From Candidatus Calescibacterium sp. (GTDB lineage Bacteria > Calescibacteriota > Calescibacteriia > Calescibacteriales > Calescibacteriaceae), in assembly GCA_025060505.1 (NCBI GenBank), contig JANXBU010000011.1, positions 1-64,000 on the forward strand: DNA of 64,000 nucleotides. Direction: 5' to 3'. The notes below the pieces were generated by a model that was not told the origin of the DNA, did not search any database, and worked only from the letters and a program-made list of their open reading frames with translations. Made by a program: the position numbers and the translations under genes. Shown here piece by piece: positions 27,922 to 35,677 of the stretch (position 1 is its first letter; every line of letters starts with the position of its first letter).

Positions 27922-27963
27922 GAGGGAACCCTGATCCAGTATTACTTAGTTCAGGATTCCCTC
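27922..27963 (-). terminator. Hairpin after the PKD lipoprotein gene
   Basis: Arms GAGGGAACCCTGA (27922-27934) and TCAGGATTCCCTC (27951-27963) pair over 13 positions with one C-A mismatch and a 16-nt loop. It lies 10 nt after the PKD gene stop. There is no T-run on either side, so it may be a Rho-type 3' end or an RNA-stability element rather than an intrinsic terminator. Confidence 0.45.
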
Positions 27964-27973
27964 GTGTAATCTA

Positions 27974-29479
27974 CTATTGAGGTCTTACCGTAAAACTTAC
28001 AGATGAAGAAGCCCTGCTTTCATCTGCCAAGATTCTGCTCCTTATCTGATTACATGGTTCAAGAGAAGGATCAGGGGAAGGTGAGAAATTCACCTGATTC
28101 GGCTGTGGATCATATACACAGGATTGATCAAAAATATTTATGTCTACTGTTCCAGTTTTTAGGGCAAAAACAGTAATTCTAAAAACTGCTGTAAGACCAT
28201 TAGAGAAAGATTCACTAGTAAAATAAGTGCAATTAATTTCTGTTGGTCCACTTCCTTTACATTTAACCCTTTGAACATAATTATTCGAACCTTGCATGAA
28301 TCCAAGTCTCAGAATGGATACATAAGTCACGCCCTCCGCTGGGAAGGTTATTTCTGTAAGATATACTATATCATATTTGTCTGGATCATATGCTGAGAGA
28401 TTAACTGTAATTGTAACTTGCTCGGTAGAGTTCGTTGCAACGACATTGTAAGTTTTCCCATCTGGATTTTGATTGAGTTGATCTGAAAAAGTAGCTGCAA
28501 GAACAGGTTTTGGTGAGAAGACATTAACCAGAGAACCGAATGTTCCAATTTTTCCTTTGTCATCCTCCGCTACGATAGTTACACTATAAGTCCCAGCTCT
28601 AGTGTAGGTATGAGATACTCTGTACAACTTTCTTCCGTCTCTTTCAGATACAAGTTGAGCGGATCCAAGAGTCTCAACAGAACCATCACCCCAGTCCACT
28701 TTTATCCCAACGATGCTACCATCTCTGTCGTATGCTCCAACCAAAAGAGTAACTGGCAAGGGAGCATTACCAGAATAAGTTGATATTATCATCACATCTA
28801 TATTCGGAGCTTGATTTATACCTCGTCTTACAACTATCTGTGTTGAAGCAGTGGAACTCAGAGGTTGGGGCATAGATGCGTCAAAAACAATAAGCCTTAC
28901 TGTGTAGTTGCCCTCGCTTTTGTATGTGTGCTCTAGCCCAGAGCATGTAAATACCTGCTGAGTTGTTCCATCTCCCCAATCAACAATAATGTTTGCAATA
29001 AATGAGTTCAGGTCTGTACACTGAGCATTTAGGATTATCTGAGTACCCGGTACAACCTCTGTTACCCTCTCTCTACTTGAATGATCAAACAGCTCAAGAT
29101 TAGATATTCTTGGAGCATCATTAGTTGTTATCTGGATTTGAGTTGAGGACCAGCCATTCTGATCTTTAACAGAAGCTCTTGCGGTGAAAACAGATATCGC
29201 CTGATATGTGTATGATGTTACAGCTTTTCCAGCTTGCTTATCAAAGTTGAGCTCTGCGGACTTGCCGTCACCGAATTCCATTATAACTTTTTCTATCTCA
29301 CCACGCGAAGGAATGGCTGTAACAGTGAAAGTAACAGTTAGAGGAGCTTCTCCGTAGGTTTTATCTGCTTGTAGAATAACTATGGGTTGACCAGTTGGCG
29401 GAAGCTTATTGAAGTCTACTTCTGTACATGCAACAATGCCGCTGATAAATAAGGTAAGGTATATGTATTTCCTTAACAT
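27974..29479 (-). CDS. PKD-domain lipoprotein
   Basis: A 501-residue exported protein starting at the internal ATG at 29479. GGAGGTGA lies 8 nt before it, and the product begins with a clean lipoprotein signal (MLRKYIYLTLFISGIVAC, Cys18). The longer TTG frame would put the Shine-Dalgarno inside the gene. Three PKD/Ig-like domains follow: about 25-112 (APLTVTFTVTA, KVIMEFGDG, YTYQAISVFTARA), about 120-210 (IIVDWGDGT, HTYKSEGNYTVRL) and about 220-320 (APLPVTLLVGAYDRDG, IKVDWGDGS, HTYTRAGTYSVTI). The last about 170 residues are beta-rich with four cysteines. PKD domains usually mediate surface protein-protein or protein-carbohydrate contacts. It is divergent from the first bacterioferritin gene. 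Confidence 0.85.
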   Translation of the reverse strand: MLRKYIYLTLFISGIVACTEVDFNKLPPTGQPIVILQADKTYGEAPLTVTFTVTAIPSRGEIEKVIMEFGDGKSAELNFDKQAGKAVTSYTYQAISVFTARASVKDQNGWSSTQIQITTNDAPRISNLELFDHSSRERVTEVVPGTQIILNAQCTDLNSFIANIIVDWGDGTTQQVFTCSGLEHTYKSEGNYTVRLIVFDASMPQPLSSTASTQIVVRRGINQAPNIDVMIISTYSGNAPLPVTLLVGAYDRDGSIVGIKVDWGDGSVETLGSAQLVSERDGRKLYRVSHTYTRAGTYSVTIVAEDDKGKIGTFGSLVNVFSPKPVLAATFSDQLNQNPDGKTYNVVATNSTEQVTITVNLSAYDPDKYDIVYLTEITFPAEGVTYVSILRLGFMQGSNNYVQRVKCKGSGPTEINCTYFTSESFSNGLTAVFRITVFALKTGTVDINIFDQSCVYDPQPNQVNFSPSPDPSLEPCNQIRSRILADESRASSSVSFTVRPQ

Positions 29480-29595
29480 ACAGACCCTCACCTCCTTTTT
29501 TATCAAACAGTGTATATTTTAAAAATCTCTTGTTGAAGTATCAAGCTTCAAGAATATCTATTGTTAAAGCCACTATTCAAACATAAAACTTTGTC

Positions 29596-29723
29596 TTACA
29601 TTTGAATCTTACATTTGATGTTTTCTTTTCGGATTATAAATACTCTCCGTAACATTTCCGTAGTACCTTTTGAATAAAATGTTCAGCTTAACTTATTGTA
29701 GCGTAATTTTGAATTACATTTGA
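29596..29723. promoter_or_regulatory. Three copies of TTACATTTGA in the divergent bacterioferritin promoter region
   Basis: The decamer TTACATTTGA occurs at 29596-29605, 29609-29618 (13-bp spacing) and 29714-29723, all in the same orientation, between the PKD lipoprotein gene and bfr. Repeated sites in a short divergent intergenic region suggest an operator for a regulator, perhaps iron- or stress-linked given bfr. It is not a classic Fur box. Confidence 0.45.
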
Positions 29724-29763
29724 TTATGTTCTTGCAACAGTTGAATCAGGAGGCAAGAAATAA

Positions 29764-30231
29764 ATGAATGGAAACCCAAGAATAATAGAAGCTCTGAATG
29801 ACCTACTTTCAGCAGAGCTCACGTCAATAGCTCAATATGTTGTTCAAGCTGAAATGTTTCAAAGCTGGGGATACAAAAAGCTATACAAAACGTATATGGA
29901 AATAGCAAAATCAAGTATGCAACATGCAGAAAAACACATTGAAAGAATAATATTCCTTGAAGGAAAAGTAACGGGCATAAAATTCAAAGAAATGGAAATC
30001 GGTGAAAACCCAGAGGAAATACTCAGAAATTCAATAGAGGACGAGGAATCTGTTGCCAAATTATATAACAATGCAATAAAGATTTGTGAAGAACTTGGAG
30101 ATAACGGAACAAAAACAATGCTTGAATCCATTCTCAAAGAAGAAGAGCAACACATCAATGCAATCAAGACTCTAATGCATCAGATAAAAGAGATGGGACT
30201 ACAAACATTCCTTTCAACCCAAACAGAATAA
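29764..30231 (+). CDS. bfr: Bacterioferritin subunit 1 (ferroxidase site altered)
   Basis: A 155-residue bacterioferritin that aligns without gaps to the E. coli type in its first two helices. Iron ligands Glu18, His54, the Glu in DEES, and Glu/His of KEEEQH are present. Met52, the inter-subunit haem ligand, is present (SSMQHAE). The bridging Glu at position 51 is Ser. Such a subunit could bind haem but would have a weakened di-iron site, as in two-subunit bacterioferritins where one chain is catalytic and the other is not (known in several proteobacteria). Translation: AGGAGG 10 nt before ATG. A second bfr copy follows beyond tRNA-Glu. Confidence 0.92.
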   Translation: MNGNPRIIEALNDLLSAELTSIAQYVVQAEMFQSWGYKKLYKTYMEIAKSSMQHAEKHIERIIFLEGKVTGIKFKEMEIGENPEEILRNSIEDEESVAKLYNNAIKICEELGDNGTKTMLESILKEEEQHINAIKTLMHQIKEMGLQTFLSTQTE

Positions 30232-30344
30232 TTGTCAGATCTAACAGCACGCTCAGCAATATTAGACTATTACCATCTGCACCAATTCTAAAAAATTTTG
30301 TTTAAAGCTAGATACTCTTGCTTTGAACTTAAATTGGAAAGAAA

Positions 30345-30422
30345 GCCCCCGTCGTCTAGCCAGGACTAGGACGCCGGGCTCTCAATCCGGAAACAGGGGT
30401 TCAAATCCCCTCGGGGGCGCCA
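30345..30422 (+). tRNA. trnE: tRNA-Glu (CTC), CCA encoded
   Basis: The acceptor stem GCCCCCG pairs with CGGGGGC and is followed by G and an encoded CCA (30420-30422). The anticodon arm is CCGGG-CTCTCAA-TCCGG with one G-T pair, giving anticodon CTC at positions 34-36 (reads GAG). The T arm CAGGGGTTCAAATCCCCTC is canonical. The sequence resembles other bacterial tRNA-Glu along its length (CGTCGTCTAGCC...). Only six bases separate its CCA from the ATG of the second bacterioferritin. Confidence 0.97.
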
Positions 30423-30428
30423 TAATAT

Positions 30429-30899
30429 ATGAAAGGAAATCCAAAAATAATAGAAATGCTAAACGACCTACTTTCAGATGAACTCACAGCTATAGTTCAG
30501 TACATTGTTCAAGCTGAACTCTTCGATAACTGGGGATATAAAAAACTTCACAAAATATTTATGAACAGAGCAAAAACAGAAATGCAACACGCCGAAAAAC
30601 ACATTGAAAGAATAATATTCCTTGAAGGAAAAGTAACGGGCATAAAATTCAAAGAAATGGAAATCGGTGAAAACCCAGAGGAAATACTGAAAATATCAAA
30701 AGATGGTGAAGAATACGCCGTAAAAGCATACAACAATGCAATAAAGATTTGTGAAGAACTCGGAGATAACGGAACAAAAACAATGCTTGAATCTATACTT
30801 AAAGATGAAGAATCACATCTTGATCTCGTTGAATCACAACTCGATCAGATAAAACAGATGGGACTCCAAAACTTTCTCTCAACTCAAACGGAAGAGTGA
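30429..30899 (+). CDS. bfr: Bacterioferritin subunit 2 (complete ferroxidase site)
   Basis: A 156-residue paralogue of the preceding bacterioferritin. Here the motif is TEMQHAE, so Glu51, Met52 and His54 are all present, together with Glu18, the helix C Glu (GEEY) and DEESH. It should be the catalytic iron-oxidising chain and could co-assemble with subunit 1. There is no Shine-Dalgarno: the ATG follows the CCA of tRNA-Glu by six bases (TAATAT). A leaderless or nearly leaderless mRNA would be left by 3' processing of the tRNA. A 95-bp stretch is identical to subunit 1. Confidence 0.92.
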   Translation: MKGNPKIIEMLNDLLSDELTAIVQYIVQAELFDNWGYKKLHKIFMNRAKTEMQHAEKHIERIIFLEGKVTGIKFKEMEIGENPEEILKISKDGEEYAVKAYNNAIKICEELGDNGTKTMLESILKDEESHLDLVESQLDQIKQMGLQNFLSTQTEE

Positions 30900-32031
30900 A
30901 TCAATATGTTAATCAACTTAATCCCAGAATAACAAGGATTTAAAATAAAACCTCTTGTCTTACCTCTCAGCAAATCAATTAATGAAAAAGAATTAAAATT
31001 CATCAAGATATAACCTAATTAGAATTGAAATAAAGACCTAAATCATAAAATCGCAACAGAAACTCTTCCGCAACCAGCTGGAAACATCCTTCTATCTCCT
31101 TCAACATTTTGTGAATATATACTGCAACTGGACTGAGTGTTTATACACTATCTTTTTGGCTCTCACTTAGATTCTTCAAGAATACTTTACCTAAATACCT
31201 ATTCCCTATACCTATTCCCTCTCTTAGCTCGCCCATATTACTGATATTATCTTACTTTCTGATAGATTTAGAATCAAATCCAATTCTTTACATCAGAAAC
31301 AAATGCTTCTCTCATTACTTCTTCTAATATCTCCTGGGAACCAATTCCGTGCTATATCTATGCACATTACTGCTCTCCCGACCTCCTTTCTTCTTTCGTA
31401 TATCTTTGCTTAGCAAGTAATATCAGCCTGCTTAGTTCCGAAATATCGATGTTCTGCTTCTCGCTTTTTCAAAACGTTCATTGAATCTTGATAAGTTTCA
31501 GTCATAACATCTGATACTTTATAGCTCCAGAAATTTATGCTGGCAAATAGATAAATCATCCATTCAAGAAAATGTTTCATATCCACTTACATATCTACTT
31601 CTTTAAGACCTACTATTTCGTTTCAAAAATAGATATCCTACCAAACGTCATCTATACTCTATCTCTCGTTTGAAGTTCATCTTTGAACAAGTAGATTGCA
31701 ACCTATATTAAAGATTATATCTTGAAATTAACATAGATAAAAAATCATCCTCCCCATTGGGGAGTTCCTTGTCTGAAACTCAGCTCAGTGTTTAGTATTC
31801 ACGTATAAAGCCGGCGATAAGCTTTACAAATTGCATTCCAAGATGAATAGGCTTCATAAAAATCTGTGCGCGCTCTATAGATTCAGAGCGAAATTCTCAA
31901 ATATCATTACCGAAAAATCGGTCATTATTCTCCTTGAATTTGATAAACTCGCAAAAAAAGATCGAATTTGGAAAGATTCAGGTATGTTCGTTATTGTCTC
32001 ACCGAATTTTCTTCCATGCTAAATTACAATA
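30900..32031. other. Gene-poor stretch (1.1 kb)
   Basis: No intact gene. The plus strand is pyrimidine-rich from about 31130 to 31700, the reverse of functional plus-strand genes here, consistent with a decayed minus-strand gene (31015-31580). Short hairpins follow near 31750-31764 (CTCCCC ATT GGGGAG), about 31868-31887 (CGCTCT/AGAGCG) and about 31909-31922 (ACCGA/TCGGT), the latter two in the possible leader of the next gene. A 63-codon plus-strand ORF (31831-32022) does not look coding. Confidence 0.5.
31015..31580 (-). pseudogene. Decayed minus-strand gene of unknown family
   Basis: Consecutive protein-like pieces in shifting minus-strand frames: 31580-31410 (starts MKHFLEWMIYLFASINFW), then AKIYERRKEVGRAVMCIDIA, HGIGSQEILEEVMREAF, MGELREGIGIGNRYLG...SESQKDSV, a TAA, and TLSPVAVYIHKMLKEIEG... 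ending at a TAG at 31015-31017. The pieces look like a transposase or Rpn-type nuclease remnant, but I cannot name the family. Several stops and frame changes show it is dead. Confidence 0.4.
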
Positions 32032-33006
32032 GTGCTTGAATTAGATAGAATTCGCAAGAGTCTTACGGCTCACAGAGAGATTCTGGCTCAAAACATACCC
32101 TCAAAAATAGATTTCCACAAGGATATATCAAAAGAACTTGGGATGAATTTCTTCATAAAGAGAGAAGATGTTCTTGGCAAGTATGGTGGTAACAAAGTGA
32201 GAAAGCTTGAATTCTTATATCCTACAATAGACAAAAAGAATGTGTTTATGTTCGGACCAACCGGATCGCATCATCTTGTAGCTAATTTAATCTACGGCAA
32301 AGATAGATTTGATTTCATAAGTGTAATCTTCCCAACTTATCTTTACAAAATGCGCAACAGCTACGTTTTGGAGAAAACAGAAATAGTAAAAATGTACTCA
32401 AAAAAAGTCATCTTCACACAAAGCATGCCTTTGGCTTTTGCCTTAACCTACGTTTTATCAAAAATCAAAAATGGATTTTTTATTCCACCCGGCTCTTCTT
32501 CTCCAAGAACTTCTCTTGGATTCGTTCTTTCTGCAATAGAAATATACGAGAGCATAACAAAAAACGAAATACCAGAACCAGATTTTATTTTCCTACCAGC
32601 AGGAACTGGTGGTACGATCGCTGGACTTTTAGCTGGATTGAACATAGTTGGTCTGAAATCTCAGATCATCGGTGTTCAGGTAGTTGAAACTTGTAGAGAG
32701 TTTATCGTAAAAAAGTTCTGCAATCTTGTACTAAAAGAACTCAAAAAAATAGTTAATGACCTGAACACAAATACAAATCATACAAAAGCAAATCTGAAAA
32801 TAATTCGTGGATTTATTGGCAAAGGATATGGATATCCAACAGAAGATGGAATCAAAGCAAAAGAGTTTTTTGAAAGATTTGGAATAAAATCTGAGCTCAC
32901 TTACACAGCAAAAACTCTGTCAGCCATTCTCCACATGAAAGAAAAATTCAGAGAAAAAAACGTTCTGTTCTACTATACTCTCAATACACTGAATACAAAA
33001 ATGTGA
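32032..33006 (+). CDS. PLP-dependent ACC deaminase / D-cysteine desulfhydrase family enzyme
   Basis: A 324-residue fold-type II PLP enzyme. The PLP lysine is Lys55 in the signature GGNKVRKLEFL, preceded by FIKREDVLG. The phosphate-binding loop PAGTGGTIAGLLAGL and the motif GPTGSHHLVAN (substrate loop) are present. Family members deaminate 1-aminocyclopropane-1-carboxylate or break down D-cysteine; which one applies cannot be decided here. The start is GTG, right after an AATTACAAT element, with no Shine-Dalgarno. The last 26 bp overlap the 3' end of the convergent uppP gene. Confidence 0.85.
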   Translation: MLELDRIRKSLTAHREILAQNIPSKIDFHKDISKELGMNFFIKREDVLGKYGGNKVRKLEFLYPTIDKKNVFMFGPTGSHHLVANLIYGKDRFDFISVIFPTYLYKMRNSYVLEKTEIVKMYSKKVIFTQSMPLAFALTYVLSKIKNGFFIPPGSSSPRTSLGFVLSAIEIYESITKNEIPEPDFIFLPAGTGGTIAGLLAGLNIVGLKSQIIGVQVVETCREFIVKKFCNLVLKELKKIVNDLNTNTNHTKANLKIIRGFIGKGYGYPTEDGIKAKEFFERFGIKSELTYTAKTLSAILHMKEKFREKNVLFYYTLNTLNTKM

Positions 33007-33754
33007 AAACAGAAACAAAAAGCATATACACTCCAAAAACCCAGAGCTTTTTAGCAATAACTATTTTTCTTAAAATCAAAAGAGAAACGCAACCAAAAAC
33101 AAAAGATGAAACTATACCGGAAACAATTTCAACCAAACCAACAGATTCTCCAAAAGTCTCCCCCTTAACGAAGATCTCAAAAGATTCGTACGCTATGGCA
33201 GATAATATGGTAGGAATTGAGAGAAAGAAAGAAAAACCAAAAGCATCTTGTGGATTCATACCAGAAAACATAGAAGAAGATATAGTTGTTCCAGATCTTG
33301 ATATACCGGGTATTGCAGAAACCCCCTGCATAACTCCTATGAATACGTATTTCCAAAAACCAAATTCAAATTTGAATTTAGGAAACAGAATCAAAATCAA
33401 ACCTCCTGCAAGGAAAGATACAGAAAGATAAATTGTCTCAACCTCTACCAGTTCAGCAAAATTTTTCAGAAGAAGAGCAATCGGAACCGTACAAGCAAAT
33501 GCCACGAGAACTCCCAAAAGATTTTCCCTTGACTTTATCCTTGAAACTATATCGCTCCATAGAACAAAAATCACAGAAAATGTTGTACCTATGTGTAAAG
33601 CTATGTCAAACCCAAGCGGATTCTGTATATTTGCACCCAGGATATGTTTTGACAAAGCAAGATGACCAGAACTTGATATAGGAAGAAATTCTGTCAATCC
33701 TTGAATAGCTCCAAGAATTATGCTCTCTGCAACTCCAAGATTATCGGTTTTCAT
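32981..33754 (-). CDS. uppP: Undecaprenyl-diphosphatase
   Basis: About 257 residues, an eight-helix membrane enzyme that dephosphorylates undecaprenyl pyrophosphate to recycle the lipid carrier for peptidoglycan and surface glycans. Both family motifs are present: GAIQGLTEFLPISSSGH near the start and GVMQGVSAIPGISRSGTT in the second half. The ATG at 33754 overlaps the 3' end of the upstream gene and gives a normal N-terminus (MKTDNLGVAES); the frame is open to 33772. It belongs with the surface-glycan genes. Its 3' end overlaps the convergent PLP-enzyme gene by 26 bp. Confidence 0.95.
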   Translation of the reverse strand: MKTDNLGVAESIILGAIQGLTEFLPISSSGHLALSKHILGANIQNPLGFDIALHIGTTFSVIFVLWSDIVSRIKSRENLLGVLVAFACTVPIALLLKNFAELVEVETIYLSVSFLAGGLILILFPKFKFEFGFWKYVFIGVMQGVSAIPGISRSGTTISSSMFSGMNPQDAFGFSFFLSIPTILSAIAYESFEIFVKGETFGESVGLVEIVSGIVSSFVFGCVSLLILRKIVIAKKLWVFGVYMLFVSVFTFLYSVY

Positions 33755-35654
33755 TTTCCAAAATGTATTCATTTATAAGATCTCTGATTGATTTTATCAC
33801 AATGTTTTCTTGAAATTGCCCAACAGATAAACTCAAAGTTCGCCCGGAAAAAATGTAAAGTCTCTTAGATATCAATTTCATTTCTTTCAACAAATCTTCA
33901 AACTTATCTTTGTTCCCAGAAAGTAAAAGTGCAGATAAAACCTCAGGCCACTTATCAACAAAAAACGGATCCATCTCATAAGCCTTTGTATATATCAAAG
34001 AAGCAGATTGAAAATCTCCCTGAGCCATCTTTATCTTCCCAAGAAGATAATATAGATCAGAAAATCCTTGAAAAATGCTTATAGCTTGATTGCAGAAATT
34101 CTCCGACTCTTTCAGATCACCATAATCAAGCGAGACATTTGAGAGGAAAACATAAAGCTGTGTCATCAAGACCCTTAGAATTTCATTTCTAAGAAAATCG
34201 GTTTTCTCAAAGTTCTGAACCCAGATCAAATCTATGTAGCTTTTGAAAAAAGTGTAATGCGAGAAAATAATCGGGGAGAAAGGTTCTGGATATCCTCTTA
34301 TTTCTTTCATTGATTCTCCTGGACTCAAAGTATTTGCAATCTTCAAGAAATTTGAGCAGGCGATTTGAAACTCTCTTATGTTTTTCGCAGAGTAATTTAA
34401 GAAAGCTAAATTATACCAATAAATCAACGATCTTGGAGAAAAAGCAACTGCTGAATTTATATATTTTATAGCCTTATCTAGCATATACCTTTTTTTGTTC
34501 GTATCATCTATTTTAGAAGCAGAAATCGTATACATAAAAGAAAGATCCGAGAGAACGGAAGATCTGACAAAAGTATCTGATTTCTCAGCGAGAGATAGTC
34601 CCCAGTTTTCCGCATAGTCCAAGTTCTGATCATTTATACAAATGGGAAAGTTAAAAAGGTGGTTCACAAAACTTCTGAAAGATGAAACCTCAGAAATAAA
34701 ATTGGAATTGTAAGTATCAAATACTCCATCCTTTATTTCTTCCCAAATCTTTTTGTATACATAACTTTTAGTTATTTTTCCCACTGAGTTGTATCCAGAA
34801 ATAGCTACCCTTTCCCTTTCATTATCATTTTGGATATAGCGAAGAACGAGATCAATTAAATTTGCCTCATTGTAAGCAACAGCATCTTCAAATTTCCTAA
34901 TGTACCACCAAGTTTCAATATTATTATCTTCAAGGAAAAGGCAACACGCTGTTTTCATGGCCTCAAAAACTCTCATATTCATCTCATTTCTCACAGAATA
35001 ATTGAAAACTATCTTTGATTTTGATAGCAAATCTGAGTAAAGATCATTGTTATAAAGTCCAGATGCAACAACTACCCTGTAATCCTCTGGAATAGTCAAT
35101 ATTTTCTTCAATAGTCTATTTCTGGCTTGGTGAATACCAGGGTTCAGACTACCTACAAAAAGTATATCTATCTTTTTCTTCTTCATCACAGAACTGAGAT
35201 TTTCTTTTAAAAAAACATCAACATAAAGAACAAAAAGTGGAACACCCACAACTTTTGCTGGAATCCTTCCAGAAAGATTTTGAGAACCAACTCCATCTGT
35301 GAAAATAACACTGAATTTATTTATATTCTGAAGTACGATATAAAAATTCAAATTCCAATCACCAACAATGACTGGATATCTTTTGAGATAGCCGGGAGAA
35401 AAAGAGTACTCGGGATTCCAAAGCAAAAATGGCTCCTTAACCGAAAATTTGCTCAGAAGGATTTTCTCAGAATATCTGCCAATCGTTGAAAAATTTCCTT
35501 GATCATCTTCGCAAACAAGAGAAACGGCAAATTCTGGAAAATCTTTTGACGGTTGAACATTATAGAACCTAAATATCACTTTGATAATTTTAATTAAAAC
35601 ATGCCATAGAATGAGATATAAAAGATATATTTCAGATACAAACCAAAAATTCAC
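33741..35654 (-). CDS. CgeB-like glycosyltransferase fused to TPR repeats
   Basis: A 637-residue protein with a hydrophobic N-terminal segment (residues about 8-30). Residues about 50-330 resemble a GT-B/CgeB-type glycosyltransferase: IDILFVGSLNPGIHQARNRL, then YSDLLSKSKIVFNYS and NMRVFEAMKTACCLFLEDN, the usual 'rvfEa...ga.ll' donor-site region. Residues about 385-610 form tetratricopeptide-like helices (LIYWYNLAFLNYSAKNIREF, DLYYLLGKIKMAQGDFQSA, YTKAYEMDPF). Fusion of a glycosyltransferase to TPRs is typical of protein- or surface-glycan modification. The start is GTG with a TAATTT element 9 nt upstream. uppP overlaps its 3' end. Confidence 0.7.
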   Translation of the reverse strand: MNFWFVSEIYLLYLILWHVLIKIIKVIFRFYNVQPSKDFPEFAVSLVCEDDQGNFSTIGRYSEKILLSKFSVKEPFLLWNPEYSFSPGYLKRYPVIVGDWNLNFYIVLQNINKFSVIFTDGVGSQNLSGRIPAKVVGVPLFVLYVDVFLKENLSSVMKKKKIDILFVGSLNPGIHQARNRLLKKILTIPEDYRVVVASGLYNNDLYSDLLSKSKIVFNYSVRNEMNMRVFEAMKTACCLFLEDNNIETWWYIRKFEDAVAYNEANLIDLVLRYIQNDNERERVAISGYNSVGKITKSYVYKKIWEEIKDGVFDTYNSNFISEVSSFRSFVNHLFNFPICINDQNLDYAENWGLSLAEKSDTFVRSSVLSDLSFMYTISASKIDDTNKKRYMLDKAIKYINSAVAFSPRSLIYWYNLAFLNYSAKNIREFQIACSNFLKIANTLSPGESMKEIRGYPEPFSPIIFSHYTFFKSYIDLIWVQNFEKTDFLRNEILRVLMTQLYVFLSNVSLDYGDLKESENFCNQAISIFQGFSDLYYLLGKIKMAQGDFQSASLIYTKAYEMDPFFVDKWPEVLSALLLSGNKDKFEDLLKEMKLISKRLYIFSGRTLSLSVGQFQENIVIKSIRDLINEYILENENR

Positions 35655-35677
35655 GAATTTTTCAAATTATGCAGAAC

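Noticed and set aside
29480-29506. Upstream TTG start for the PKD lipoprotein
   Set aside because: It would place the Shine-Dalgarno inside the coding region and spoil the lipoprotein signal; the ATG at 29479 fits both.
31750-31764. CTCCCC/GGGGAG hairpin as an intrinsic terminator or IS200-type end
   Set aside because: No T-run follows, and no transposase or paired end is found nearby.
31831-32022. 63-codon plus-strand ORF before the PLP-enzyme gene
   Set aside because: Covers two small hairpins and lacks a start signal; its composition is unlike the purine-rich coding strand of its neighbours.
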